Shown piece by piece: positions 24,791 to 33,108 of a stretch of 64,000 nucleotides of DNA. A program made the position numbers and the translations under genes. The notes beneath the pieces are model-generated. The model searched no databases. It was not told the DNA's origin and worked only from the letters and a program-made list of their open reading frames with translations. Numbering within the stretch: the stretch's first letter is position 1; every line of letters begins with the position of its first letter. Source of the stretch: a virus; IMG/VR virus record IMGVR_UViG_3300035698_030167, positions 1 through 64,000 of that record, one strand, 5' to 3'.

Positions 24791-24940
24791 ATTTTTTGAA
24801 AACATGTAACAGAAAGAAACTATAATCAAAGAACTACAATATACCATAACAGTATTATGAAATGATAAAAATCCTAAATCAAATGAAAAAGCTGGAATAA
24901 AATAACACGCTAAAAATGATAAACTATATTTAGCTATCAT
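24776..24940 (-). CDS. Small membrane protein, 54 aa
   Basis: MIAKYSLSFLACYFIPAFSF... with two hydrophobic segments. Start overlaps the end of the last MKIRNGFVSNSS gene by 11 nt and the end runs 15 nt into tRNA-Gln. Plausible but not certain. Confidence 0.4.
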   Translation of the reverse strand: MIAKYSLSFLACYFIPAFSFDLGFLSFHNTVMVYCSSLIIVSFCYMFSKNSPVV

Positions 24941-25418
24941 GTTTTACCTCACATTCAACTTTATGATTTGTTTCAAATAAAAAATATAATACAATTTCTT
25001 TTAATAAATTAGTTATTCCGGTATTATAATCATTATGCATAATAGTAAAAGTTTCCATTATAATATTATTTTTCTTTCTTGTTATCTTTATATTATTTTC
25101 GCATAAAACAATTTCCGCAAGTTCTTCGTTACTTATAATATTATTTACCTTTTCTAAAAGATTTTTATCTTCCATTACTGTTCTTTCTAGTGCTCCAAAC
25201 CAAGAATCTTTAAATTCGCTTTCTATTATTTTTTTTACATATCCGGCATTATTAGTTAATCTTTTAGTTATTTCTTTTTGTAAATTTTTCTTATCAAACC
25301 ACGTCCAATTATATTTACTAATGAGAGTGTGAATAAAATCATCATAATCTATATCATGTATTTTTATAATATAAGAAGCGCTTGAACTATTACTAACAAA
25401 ACCATTTCTTATTTTCAT
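24930..25418 (-). CDS. Ser-rich-leader paralog 7 (divergent), 162 aa
   Basis: Begins MKIRNGFVSNSSSASYIIKI: the leader shared by seven tandem genes, here with S-to-A and F-to-Y changes. The body is unrelated to the other copies at sight, helical, acidic. Last of the array downstream of a radical SAM gene. Function unknown. Confidence 0.8.
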   Translation of the reverse strand: MKIRNGFVSNSSSASYIIKIHDIDYDDFIHTLISKYNWTWFDKKNLQKEITKRLTNNAGYVKKIIESEFKDSWFGALERTVMEDKNLLEKVNNIISNEELAEIVLCENNIKITRKKNNIIMETFTIMHNDYNTGITNLLKEIVLYFLFETNHKVECEVKHDS

Positions 25419-25838
25419 TTAACAGTTTCTTGTTCCTGTGAATATTTTTATTGGCTTGTTAATTCCAATCTTTTTTTGAAACACTTTAAGTTTTTCTATT
25501 TTTTGTGATAAATCCATTTCTTTGCTTTCAAGATAATCGCCATCACCGTTAACATCTGCTAGTATTATTCCCATTATATTTTTAAAATCAAAGCCTTCCC
25601 AGTCAAAATAAGTGATTTCATAATTGCTATTGCCATTAGCGTAATCATGAAATAAATCATTTATAACATCTTTTTTTATGGCATATTCATTTACACTTCT
25701 TCTAAACTCATCTTCTAAATCAAGTCCAATCATATTTATTAAGTATTTTTCTTTATTTATTGGCTTATCTAAATGAAATCCTAAAATTACAAAACTACTA
25801 GAAGAACTATTGCTAACAAATCCGTTTCTTATTTTCAC
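25419..25838 (-). CDS. Ser-rich-leader paralog 6, 139 aa, GTG start
   Basis: MKIRNGFVSNSSSSSFVILG, GTG start overlapping the previous stop (GTGA). The body contains YFDWEGFDFKNIMGIILADV and DGDYLESKEMDL, an acidic alpha/beta domain. Stop abuts the next ATG directly. Confidence 0.82.
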   Translation of the reverse strand: MKIRNGFVSNSSSSSFVILGFHLDKPINKEKYLINMIGLDLEDEFRRSVNEYAIKKDVINDLFHDYANGNSNYEITYFDWEGFDFKNIMGIILADVNGDGDYLESKEMDLSQKIEKLKVFQKKIGINKPIKIFTGTRNC

Positions 25839-26176
25839 CCCATACTCCAGCTAAAAACTTCTTTTTTGTTTTCATTCACAAGATTTTTATATTTATCGAA
25901 TGCTTCACGTTCGCCATCTTCTTCTGCTTCATCAGAGCCTTTTTTATATTCTTTTAAATCAATGCTCTCAAAAGTGTATGAGTAATCCATAGGGCATAAA
26001 TCGCCAATATAAGCCACTTTTTTTTCTAGGAAACTGCCATAACAAACAATAGCTTTTATTACTGCTTTCTCATAAGGACTTAGTTGCTCAAATGCTTTTT
26101 CATGATTTTCTTTTGTAGTCATAAGCAAAAAGCTTGAACTACTTGAATTACTAACAAATCCATTTCTTATTTTCAT
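25835..26176 (-). CDS. Ser-rich-leader paralog 5, 113 aa
   Basis: MKIRNGFVSNSSSSSFLLMT followed by a helical body with EKAVIKAIVCYGSFLEKKVA and an acidic stretch. Same leader, unrelated body. Unknown function. Confidence 0.82.
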   Translation of the reverse strand: MKIRNGFVSNSSSSSFLLMTTKENHEKAFEQLSPYEKAVIKAIVCYGSFLEKKVAYIGDLCPMDYSYTFESIDLKEYKKGSDEAEEDGEREAFDKYKNLVNENKKEVFSWSMG

Positions 26177-26177
26177 T

Positions 26178-26453
26178 TTATTCTCCCCAAGTTATATTTT
26201 TATCATTGATTCCTATCTTTGCTAAAAACCCATCCATATCAAAATTATTCATAAAAGTGTTTCCTTTTATTACTTTTCTAGTTTCACTAATACTCCATTT
26301 ATCTTCACTATCATTAAAAACTTCAAACTCTATTCTTTTAGATTCTTCTATATGATTTTTAATTTGATATATTTGTTCAGGAGATAGATAAAATTTATCT
26401 ATTATAAAACTGCTACTGCTGCTATTACTAACAAATCCATTTCTTATTTTCAT
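26178..26453 (-). CDS. Ser-rich-leader paralog 4, 91 aa
   Basis: MKIRNGFVSNSSSSSFIIDK; the body FYLSPEQIYQIKNHIEE...FLAKIGINDKNITWGE is homologous to the two genes upstream (F-L-[ST]-x-x-Q-I-x-x-I and a final KIGI-N...V/I..E). Confidence 0.83.
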   Translation of the reverse strand: MKIRNGFVSNSSSSSFIIDKFYLSPEQIYQIKNHIEESKRIEFEVFNDSEDKWSISETRKVIKGNTFMNNFDMDGFLAKIGINDKNITWGE

Positions 26454-26714
26454 TTATTCCTCTGTATAATATACGTGATTTTCACTTACTCCTATTTTTT
26501 TTAATAAATTACTAAACTCTTCGCTATGGTTGCGAACATTATAGCCAGCAATGTAATGTTTTTCATCGTAAAAATACATTCCTCCTTCGTAATCATCTTC
26601 AATAGAAACAGTCCAGTTTCCTATTTCTTTTATTTGACTTTCCGTTAAAAAACTTTTAGCTATAATAAAACTACTGCTACTGCTATTACTAACAAATCCA
26701 TTTCTTATTTTCAT
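26454..26714 (-). CDS. Ser-rich-leader paralog 3, 86 aa
   Basis: MKIRNGFVSNSSSSSFIIAK, body SFLTESQIKEIGNWTVSIED... ending KKIGVSENHVYYTEE. Member of the three-gene subgroup with conserved bodies. Confidence 0.83.
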   Translation of the reverse strand: MKIRNGFVSNSSSSSFIIAKSFLTESQIKEIGNWTVSIEDDYEGGMYFYDEKHYIAGYNVRNHSEEFSNLLKKIGVSENHVYYTEE

Positions 26715-26717
26715 AAT

Positions 26718-26972
26718 CTATTCCCCCAAGTAAACAAATCTTCTGTTTATGCCAAGTTTCTCTAAAAAATTCATAGCGCTTGGATCACAATAGTAAATAT
26801 TACTACAAGAAACATAATTTTCTTCAATGCTTAATTTTAAGCAATCATCTTCATCTGATTGAGTTTTTAGCCAGTTTTGAAGTTTTATTATTTGTTCTGG
26901 GTTTATAAAAGATTTTGCAATAACAAATGAAGATGAACTGCTATTGCTAACAAATCCATTTCTTATTTTCAT
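26718..26972 (-). CDS. Ser-rich-leader paralog 2, 84 aa
   Basis: MKIRNGFVSNSSSSSFVIAK, body SFINPEQIIKLQNWLKTQSD... ending EKLGINRRFVYLGE. Same subgroup. ATG coincides with the stop region of paralog 1. Confidence 0.83.
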   Translation of the reverse strand: MKIRNGFVSNSSSSSFVIAKSFINPEQIIKLQNWLKTQSDEDDCLKLSIEENYVSCSNIYYCDPSAMNFLEKLGINRRFVYLGE

Positions 26973-27361
26973 TAATATCCTCCACCATGTTCCATTATTA
27001 AATCATCAGATTCGTAATTTATATTTTCATTGCAAAGCAATGGCTCTACTCCTTCGCCTTCACTACTAAAACTTCCATGATAAAGAATCATATCGTTTTT
27101 AATAATTTTTTTTATAACTTTTGTTACTCTATCTTCTCCATAACAATACTCTTTCATGTATTCTTCAACTGAAATTTTTTCTGCATTGTTGTAAATGCAA
27201 TTAATAAGTGAATTAAATATTGATTTAAATGGAGAATTTTTTAAGGCTTCTAACTCAATCTTAAAAAGATCAATTAGTTTTTCTTTTGTTAGTTCATCTT
27301 TTACGCCAATAATAAAAGATGAACTCGAACTATTACTTACAAAACCATTTCTTATTTTCAT
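26972..27361 (-). CDS. Ser-rich-leader paralog 1, 129 aa
   Basis: MKIRNGFVSNSSSSSFIIGV, helical body (KEKLIDLFKIELEALKNSPF), ends MEHGGGY, a Gly-rich tail. First of the array, 9 nt after the radical SAM gene, with AGGAGAATG at its start. Confidence 0.83.
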   Translation of the reverse strand: MKIRNGFVSNSSSSSFIIGVKDELTKEKLIDLFKIELEALKNSPFKSIFNSLINCIYNNAEKISVEEYMKEYCYGEDRVTKVIKKIIKNDMILYHGSFSSEGEGVEPLLCNENINYESDDLIMEHGGGY

Positions 27362-27370
27362 AACATTCTC

Positions 27371-28414
27371 CTAATATAAATCAAAATACGGACACATTCT
27401 ACTTTCAAGCTCATTTTTTTTCATACTTTTTCTAAACTTTTTTGCTTCTTCGCTCATCCACACATCTTCAACAAAATCATTAGCTTCTATTATATTTATG
27501 GGTTCATATCCTTTTTCGCCTTCAAGAAAACTACATGCATATACTTTTGCTTTAGCATTTATGTAAATACTAAAATGGAAGCTTTCGCAAGGTTCAACAA
27601 AAAGATTGAAATTTTTATAATCTCCCATAGCTTTAGCTGCTTTTAATACTGTTGGTGCAGAACAACTGTCAAATCCAATTGATACATCTTTTCTTTTTGC
27701 GTATTCTATTAATAATTGCATTTTGTCGATAGATTTCATTGGTGTCAAAGTATTTCTTTTTCCTTTTGGTTTCAATAAAAGAAAAACAATAGCATTTAAA
27801 TCTTTTAATCTATAATCTTCTTTTGCTTTATCTATTAGTTCCAAACAACTATCAAAAGTTTCTACTGATAAAAGTTTATGAATGTTTACTTGTTTTAGCC
27901 CATATTTTCCTAATTTTTTTATTGCTTCAAAACATATTTTATCATCATAATGAGAAACAGCTACAGCTCCACAATATTTTACTAAAATTTTTGCCAAGCC
28001 GTTAGTTAAATTATAACCATTTATAGTTATGTTAGGAACAACATAGTTATAATCATTATTTTTACAATAATGCATCATTTTAAAAAGATCTGGATTAGCC
28101 TCTAAATCACCTATACCAAATGCAATTTGCGTTAAACTTTTAGGAAGTTTATGAAAAACTTTTTTAAAAGTTTCGAGATTCATGTTTTCACCTCTTGGTG
28201 TATTTGATTTATAACACCAAGTGCACGGAGTTCCAATTCCATGGCAAATAGTAGAAACTTCAATATCTGCTATTTCTGGACCGAATGGAGAAAAATCTGG
28301 ATCTTTTTGCATATTGCTTCCCCATCTCATAAAAAATCCAGTATTTTTATTAAATACGTAGTTATATTTTGTGGATTTTAAAATTTTTGTATTTTTTGTT
28401 TCTATCATTTTCAT
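27371..28414 (-). CDS. Radical SAM enzyme heading the Ser-leader array
   Basis: 347 residues. N-terminal CHGIGTPCTWCYKS gives a C-x6-C-x2-C cluster motif, a spacing variant of CxxxCxxC. Barrel segments: AFGIGDLEANPDLF, VPNITINGYN, AVSHYDD. The C-terminus carries further Cys (FDSCSAP, FVEPCESFHFSIYINAKAKV, YACSFLEGE, MCPYFDLY) in a SPASM-like auxiliary cluster region. Such enzymes commonly modify peptides; the seven downstream proteins are natural candidate substrates (inference). ATG 28414 has no clear ribosome site; MIETKNTK at 28408 is an alternative. Confidence 0.82.
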   Translation of the reverse strand: MKMIETKNTKILKSTKYNYVFNKNTGFFMRWGSNMQKDPDFSPFGPEIADIEVSTICHGIGTPCTWCYKSNTPRGENMNLETFKKVFHKLPKSLTQIAFGIGDLEANPDLFKMMHYCKNNDYNYVVPNITINGYNLTNGLAKILVKYCGAVAVSHYDDKICFEAIKKLGKYGLKQVNIHKLLSVETFDSCLELIDKAKEDYRLKDLNAIVFLLLKPKGKRNTLTPMKSIDKMQLLIEYAKRKDVSIGFDSCSAPTVLKAAKAMGDYKNFNLFVEPCESFHFSIYINAKAKVYACSFLEGEKGYEPINIIEANDFVEDVWMSEEAKKFRKSMKKNELESRMCPYFDLY

Positions 28415-28462
28415 AATATATTAAGTATTTACTGTCGTAACATTTATGTTATTTGTCCAGGT

Positions 28463-29986
28463 TCAATTAGTATCGTTTGTTGTGCTTCTCGCAACATAAG
28501 ATTCACTCCAACAATTAGTAACAACATCAAGAGACTTTAAGTTAAACGTAAATTTTGAATCATATTTTTTCTTACATTCTGCGCAAAGCCATTTATCATA
28601 TATAGATGTTAATGGATGTTCTCTTGAATTCCATTTTTCGCAATCGCTACATTTAACAATATTTTCTATTTTATTTTGTTCTATACATTTATAACAATAT
28701 TTTTTATTATTTTTTTTTATTGCCTTTTTTTCCAAAACAAAATTATTACAATAATCACATTTCACTAAAATTTTAGCACAATCTTGACAAAAAAAGTTGC
28801 CATCTACATCTTTTTGCATTTGACTTTTCAACTTTATTGAGGAACAATTCACACATTGTCGAACTTCTTCTCTATAACAGTTTGCACAAATAATCTTTTT
28901 ATCATCAATATAACAAATATTCGTTTCTTTTATTATTTTCTTGCCGCAAAGAGAACATATTCCATAATAAATATTACATAAAGATATATTGCTTTTTATA
29001 AGATTGCTAAGTCCTTTTCTATATTCAAAAACTTTACTATTTACAATTTGTTTGTTTTCAAAAACTTGAACTCCGCCACCGCCATTGCGAGAAACAAGGT
29101 GCAAAGAAGGCAAAGAAAAGCTAACTTTATCATTATAAATAAAAGAACTTTTGTTATTTTTAAAGTGTAATAAATCTATCGTGTATTTTGAAACAAAGTT
29201 ATCATTTATTTCTACAACTTTTTTATTCATTATTTTTTGAATAGATTTGGTATTTAAAAGTTCTAGTGGAAAAAATTTAACAACATTTATATTATTTTTT
29301 GCATCTAGTAATGCCCAGCTCCTAGATATAAATTTATCTATTTCTATTCCGCTGTATTCCTTTTTTACTCCATCTGTAATATATATCATTGCTCTATTTT
29401 TGTCGCTAATAATACCAGGCAATCCTGTCCATATAGCTTGAGAACTTTCAAGATTTAAGCAAGAAGACCAACTTTCAGCAGTAGAGCATAAAAACCAGTC
29501 TGCAAAGTTTAAAGAAAGAACTATTTCCATTTTTCTTTTTGGTAATTTTTTTACTCCTACAATTTCAGTTCTTTCCTTTATAACTTGCTCAATAACATTA
29601 ATTGACAAAGTTTCTAAACCATCAATATAACGTGCTTCTTCATTTCCAGATTTAGTATAATAATCTATCAAAGCTTTTTTAATTTTTATTTTTTGTTTAT
29701 CAACACTAATTTTATTTTCTCCAAAATTTTCATAAGAAACATTATAATACAAGACAAAACTTTTAAAAAAATATTGAAATAATTTCCATCCTTCATCAAA
29801 ATATTCCAAATTTTTTTCAGGTATTTCGAGTCTTTTCCTTAAATCTTTAGAATTTCCAAGTATTTCCTTGTAATAATTATCTACAAATGGATTGTATATT
29901 AAATACTTGAATTTTTTTAAGCTTTCTTCATCTAAATCAAAATGTTTTTCAACAATGTTAAAAATTTTGTTTAAATTAGAAATCAT
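28463..29986 (-). CDS. SWSSC-family paralog with zinc knuckles (1), about 507 aa
   Basis: Start set at ATG 29986 (MISNLNKIFNIVEKHFDLDE), aligning with the other paralogs; the upstream MKMKMK extension only reads the acidic repeat of the previous gene out of frame. Core motif at about 165-215: LSLNFADWFLCSTAESWSSC, then G-L-P-G...DKNRAMIYITDG. C-terminal half has at least eight CxxC pairs (CSLCGKK, CANCYRE, CVNCSS, CQDCAK, CDYCNN, CYKC, CSDCEKW, CAECKKK), probably a zinc-ribbon array. Function unknown. Confidence 0.8.
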   Translation of the reverse strand: MISNLNKIFNIVEKHFDLDEESLKKFKYLIYNPFVDNYYKEILGNSKDLRKRLEIPEKNLEYFDEGWKLFQYFFKSFVLYYNVSYENFGENKISVDKQKIKIKKALIDYYTKSGNEEARYIDGLETLSINVIEQVIKERTEIVGVKKLPKRKMEIVLSLNFADWFLCSTAESWSSCLNLESSQAIWTGLPGIISDKNRAMIYITDGVKKEYSGIEIDKFISRSWALLDAKNNINVVKFFPLELLNTKSIQKIMNKKVVEINDNFVSKYTIDLLHFKNNKSSFIYNDKVSFSLPSLHLVSRNGGGGVQVFENKQIVNSKVFEYRKGLSNLIKSNISLCNIYYGICSLCGKKIIKETNICYIDDKKIICANCYREEVRQCVNCSSIKLKSQMQKDVDGNFFCQDCAKILVKCDYCNNFVLEKKAIKKNNKKYCYKCIEQNKIENIVKCSDCEKWNSREHPLTSIYDKWLCAECKKKYDSKFTFNLKSLDVVTNCWSESYVARSTTNDTN

Positions 29987-31268
29987 CTTCATCCTCATCT
30001 TCATCTTCATCTTCAAGATTACAAAAACAATATTTAAGCGAATCTTTTTCTAACTTAAGCAACCCTTTATAATATCTAAATCCAAAATCATCTTTACAAT
30101 AATGCTCTTTTGTTTTTTTATTAACTACAATGCTTTGATGACCGTAATTACCTGATTTTAAGTATCCGCGTTTATTTGGAAAATATTTTGCCTTATTTTT
30201 TTTAGCTATAATAATGTTAGTCGTATCTTGATAAAGAAATGCTAAATATTCTTCAAATTCATTAATATCGTGATAAAGAAGTTCCATATAATATCGTCCA
30301 ACAAAACTAGAACTATCACTAAAACGCATATTAAAATATTTACTTGCTAAATTTTCTAAATTACAAAACAAAGGATATTCTCTTACAAAATGAAAACATT
30401 CTTTATTTGTTTCTTTTTCTCTAACAGTCAATATCCAACTTCTAGTTAATATTCTATCTACTTTTATTTTTCCATACTCCTTCTTTGTTCCATCTGTAAT
30501 ATATATCATTGCTCTGTTTTTGTCGCCAACAAGCCCAGGCAGTCCTGTCCAAAACGCTTCTTCGTATTGACTTTCAAGACTTAAACAAGAACTCCAATTT
30601 TCAGCAGTAGAACATAAAAACCAGTCTGCAAAGTTTAAAGATAATACTAAATATAGTTCTTTATTTGGAAACTTTTGAGTTCCTATAATTTCAAGATTTC
30701 TTATTATTTTAGATTCAAGGATTTTTACCAATTCCTTATCTTTAAGAAGATCTTTATAAAAAACTTCAATAATTTTTTTACCATTTTTTTCATGAAAAAC
30801 TATTCTATCTTCTTTCGTAAAGTTTCTAGTCCCAAAATTAATTTTCTGCCCTTTTGAATGTAAAAATTGTTGAATGTTATTATCAAAACTGAAATCAAAA
30901 ATAGAATTAAACAAGTTATTTTTATAATAATCAACTAAAGCTTTTTTAATTTTAAATTCCTGATTCTTGTATATTACTTTATTTTCATTAAAGTGTTTAT
31001 ATGTTATTCCTGTCGAACGGTAAAATGAATCAAAAAAATGTCGAAATGTTTTCCACCCTTCATCAAAATTGATAAGCAAATTACCAGATAGCGGGATTTT
31101 TTTGCGCAAATTTTTTGTATCGCCAAGTATTTTTTTATACATTGGGTTTACATTTGGTTCATAAAATAATCTATATTTAAATATACTCAAGCTTTTTTTT
31201 GTTAAACAAAAAAAATCTTTAACTAATCGATAAATTTCCAACTTATTGATGAGATTTTGATTAGCCAC
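29976..31268 (-). CDS. SWSSC-family paralog without zinc tail (2), 430 aa
   Basis: GTG start with GGGAG before it. Core LSLNFADWFLCSTAENWSSC and FWTGLPGLVGDKNRAMIYIT as in the paralogs. Instead of zinc knuckles it ends CFCNLEDEDEDEDEDDF, encoded by GATGAA repeats (about 29978-30012). Probably truncated by repeat slippage; its repeat overlaps the next gene's start. Own consensus promoter. Confidence 0.78.
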   Translation of the reverse strand: MANQNLINKLEIYRLVKDFFCLTKKSLSIFKYRLFYEPNVNPMYKKILGDTKNLRKKIPLSGNLLINFDEGWKTFRHFFDSFYRSTGITYKHFNENKVIYKNQEFKIKKALVDYYKNNLFNSIFDFSFDNNIQQFLHSKGQKINFGTRNFTKEDRIVFHEKNGKKIIEVFYKDLLKDKELVKILESKIIRNLEIIGTQKFPNKELYLVLSLNFADWFLCSTAENWSSCLSLESQYEEAFWTGLPGLVGDKNRAMIYITDGTKKEYGKIKVDRILTRSWILTVREKETNKECFHFVREYPLFCNLENLASKYFNMRFSDSSSFVGRYYMELLYHDINEFEEYLAFLYQDTTNIIIAKKNKAKYFPNKRGYLKSGNYGHQSIVVNKKTKEHYCKDDFGFRYYKGLLKLEKDSLKYCFCNLEDEDEDEDEDDF

Positions 31269-31296
31269 AAGTCTCCCTTTTTTTACTTTATAATAT

Positions 31297-31325
31297 ATTA
31301 TAATATTTATTTACATTTTTGTCAA
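31297..31325 (-). promoter_or_regulatory. Sigma70 consensus promoter
   Basis: TTGACA, 17 nt, TATAAT, 29 nt before the GTG at 31268. Just downstream of a terminator. Confidence 0.92.
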
Positions 31326-31336
31326 TTATTTGGGCA

Positions 31337-31387
31337 TAAAAAAACGGATCAAGTAAAATATTGCTTTATAGCAATAATCAGACCCGT
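31337..31387 (-). terminator. Two-tier hairpin terminator
   Basis: ACGGGTC...GATCCGT closes an inner hairpin ATTGCT/AGCAAT, followed by seven T. A second hairpin GAGGC-GCAAA-GCCTC lies at about 31399-31414, just after the stop at 31423. Confidence 0.85.
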
Positions 31388-31422
31388 CAAAAAGAAGGGG
31401 TGAGGCTTTGCGCCTCGTGGGT

Positions 31423-31605
31423 TTATTTTTTAGCGTTTCCTTGAATTGCTTCAAGGCTTATTACAAGTCCATTAATTTTTGCTGGCTTAACTGTTTCTAG
31501 CGTTATTTCTTTACTATTTTTCACGCTAGCTGCTAATGCAACATTTTTTATTAATATAGACTGTTTATTTATTACTGCTGGTTCTAATTCAATATTTATT
31601 GGCAT
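31423..31605 (-). CDS. Hypothetical protein, 60 aa
   Basis: MPINIELEPAVINKQSILIK..., ATG 31605 preferred (GAGGTGG before it) to the TTG at 31620. Beta-rich, ends GNAKK, then a terminator. Late-type TAAAGATA upstream suggests virion association. Confidence 0.65.
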   Translation of the reverse strand: MPINIELEPAVINKQSILIKNVALAASVKNSKEITLETVKPAKINGLVISLEAIQGNAKK

Positions 31606-31620
31606 AATCCACCTCAGCAA

Positions 31621-31628
31621 TATCTTTA
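31621..31628 (-). promoter_or_regulatory. Possible late promoter octamer TAAAGATA
   Basis: TAAAGATA 16 nt upstream of ATG 31605, overlapping the stop of the preceding gene. Confidence 0.3.
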
Positions 31629-31931
31629 CAATTCTTCTTCAATGCCCATTTCTATTTCATCAATTATTTCTGTTTCGTTTTCATCAAGTATTTTATCATA
31701 AACTTCAGCTAAATCATCGTTATCATAAGATGAAATTTCATCTATGACAATCATTATCAGCTCATCACTGAGCATTTCAACCTCTTTACTTGTTTTCTCT
31801 TTAAATGTTTTTTTAGAGATCTTTTCTTCATGTGGAAATATATCATTCCATAACCCTATTAATTCATTTAAAGAAAATTCATTAATGCTATCTATAACAT
31901 CAACAATTGCTTTTTCTCTTTGTAGTTTCAT
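31626..31931 (-). CDS. Acidic helical protein, 101 aa
   Basis: MKLQREKAIVDVIDSINEFS... ending EIEMGIEEEL; strongly acidic. Overlaps nothing of note; 4 nt from the small membrane gene upstream. Could be a DNA mimic or structural protein; no family recognised. Confidence 0.6.
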   Translation of the reverse strand: MKLQREKAIVDVIDSINEFSLNELIGLWNDIFPHEEKISKKTFKEKTSKEVEMLSDELIMIVIDEISSYDNDDLAEVYDKILDENETEIIDEIEMGIEEEL

Positions 31932-31934
31932 ACT

Positions 31935-32066
31935 TTACTCCCTAAACAATAAAAATAATCCAGTTAAAACTATGCTAGAAATAGCCACAGCTACAGCTGG
32001 AAATATTCCCATAATATATAAGACGCCAAGTAAAGTTATACAAAAAACTAAAATTTTCCAGAACAT
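31935..32066 (-). CDS. Two-span membrane peptide, 43 aa
   Basis: MFWKILVFCITLLGVLYIMG..., two hydrophobic helices separated by a short turn. Start overlaps the peptidase stop (TAATG); ribosome sites and packing support it. Confidence 0.5.
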   Translation of the reverse strand: MFWKILVFCITLLGVLYIMGIFPAVAVAISSIVLTGLFLLFRE

Positions 32067-33043
32067 TAAATAGTTCCATCAGGTTCATTAAAAATTTCTA
32101 ATTCTTTATCAATATTATTTTCAGCAATCAAAATATTTTTATTTTTTTCTGATATTTCAGCGTATAATTCAATAAAACAATTTTTACATAAATATTTTTT
32201 TATTGTTTGTAAATAAATATTTTCCCATGAAAAAGATCCACAACTACTACATTTAAAATCTTCTCTATAATCTTCATCTTCATAGACACTACCATAGTCA
32301 CCACCATAATAACCATATTTTTTATACGATTGAGGAATTTTAAACTTTGTTTTTACATTTTTAACTATTTGCCAAGTGAAGTCCATAGCATTCTTTAACT
32401 CATTTAATTTAACAAATTCAGACTTCATGTGAGGGTTATAATAACCGACACTTAAATTAGCGACACTCATTTGTTCATTTAAATAATCAGCATCAGAAAA
32501 AGTGCCAACAGCAGATTTATACCCATATAATTTGCCAATCTCGGTTAAAGTATCTTCAAACTCTTTAACTCCATAATCATTTTTTTCACAAAGTATATCA
32601 TTTCCGCCACGCCTATCAAGAACTATCCCATATGGAATATTTAACAAATCGTTGTTAGCGACAAATGTCATCATTCCGTTTCCACCACTTTCTTCTTCTA
32701 CGCTAAATACAAAATTCAAATCTTTTTTTACTTTTAACAATTCTAAAATTATAAGAATCCCGCATTTATCATCTCCGCCTATCACTCCATAACCAGATAG
32801 ATAATTTCCATGAATATTGATAAAACTAGTTAATCTTGCATCGATTGCATCTTGAACTGTATCCATATGAGCTGATAGCAATGGTGAATTTGAATTGCTT
32901 ACATTATAAAGATTTCCTTTTGCATCAACAGAAAACGGAATGCGAAGTTTATTTAAAAACTTTTTTATAAAATCACGCATTTTACTTTCTTGTTTTGTTC
33001 TTGCCGGAATCTTAAAAATCTCTAGTAAAAGTTTCTTGTCCAT
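32066..33043 (-). CDS. M20/M42-type metallopeptidase with C-terminal zinc ribbon
   Basis: 325 residues. LLSAHMDTVQDA (H-x-D metal site), YGVIGGDDKCGILIILELL, FVFSVEEESGGNGMM (the E-E pair) and GTFSDADYL are the dinuclear zinc aminopeptidase motifs. The C-terminal 90 residues add CSSCGSFSWEN...LCKNCF, a zinc ribbon like those in the SWSSC paralogs either side. Probably trims peptides in the cytoplasm. Consensus promoter upstream. Confidence 0.85.
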   Translation of the reverse strand: MDKKLLLEIFKIPARTKQESKMRDFIKKFLNKLRIPFSVDAKGNLYNVSNSNSPLLSAHMDTVQDAIDARLTSFINIHGNYLSGYGVIGGDDKCGILIILELLKVKKDLNFVFSVEEESGGNGMMTFVANNDLLNIPYGIVLDRRGGNDILCEKNDYGVKEFEDTLTEIGKLYGYKSAVGTFSDADYLNEQMSVANLSVGYYNPHMKSEFVKLNELKNAMDFTWQIVKNVKTKFKIPQSYKKYGYYGGDYGSVYEDEDYREDFKCSSCGSFSWENIYLQTIKKYLCKNCFIELYAEISEKNKNILIAENNIDKELEIFNEPDGTI

Positions 33044-33067
33044 TTTTAATTTATTATCCTTTATTAT

Positions 33068-33096
33068 ATTATCTCATAATTTTACTTTTTTGTCAA
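33068..33096 (-). promoter_or_regulatory. Sigma70-type promoter
   Basis: TTGACA, 17 nt, GATAAT; 25 nt before the peptidase ATG. Confidence 0.85.
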
Positions 33097-33108
33097 TTTT
33101 TTATATCA

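Noticed and set aside
24930-27361. CRISPR array from the seven regularly spaced repeats
   Set aside because: Repeats are the coding starts of seven genes, differ at synonymous sites and are 250-490 nt apart.
28414-28463. Promoter for the radical SAM array
   Set aside because: Only weak -35/-10 pairings are visible between 28415 and 28470, so none is called; the array may be read from the promoter at 31297.
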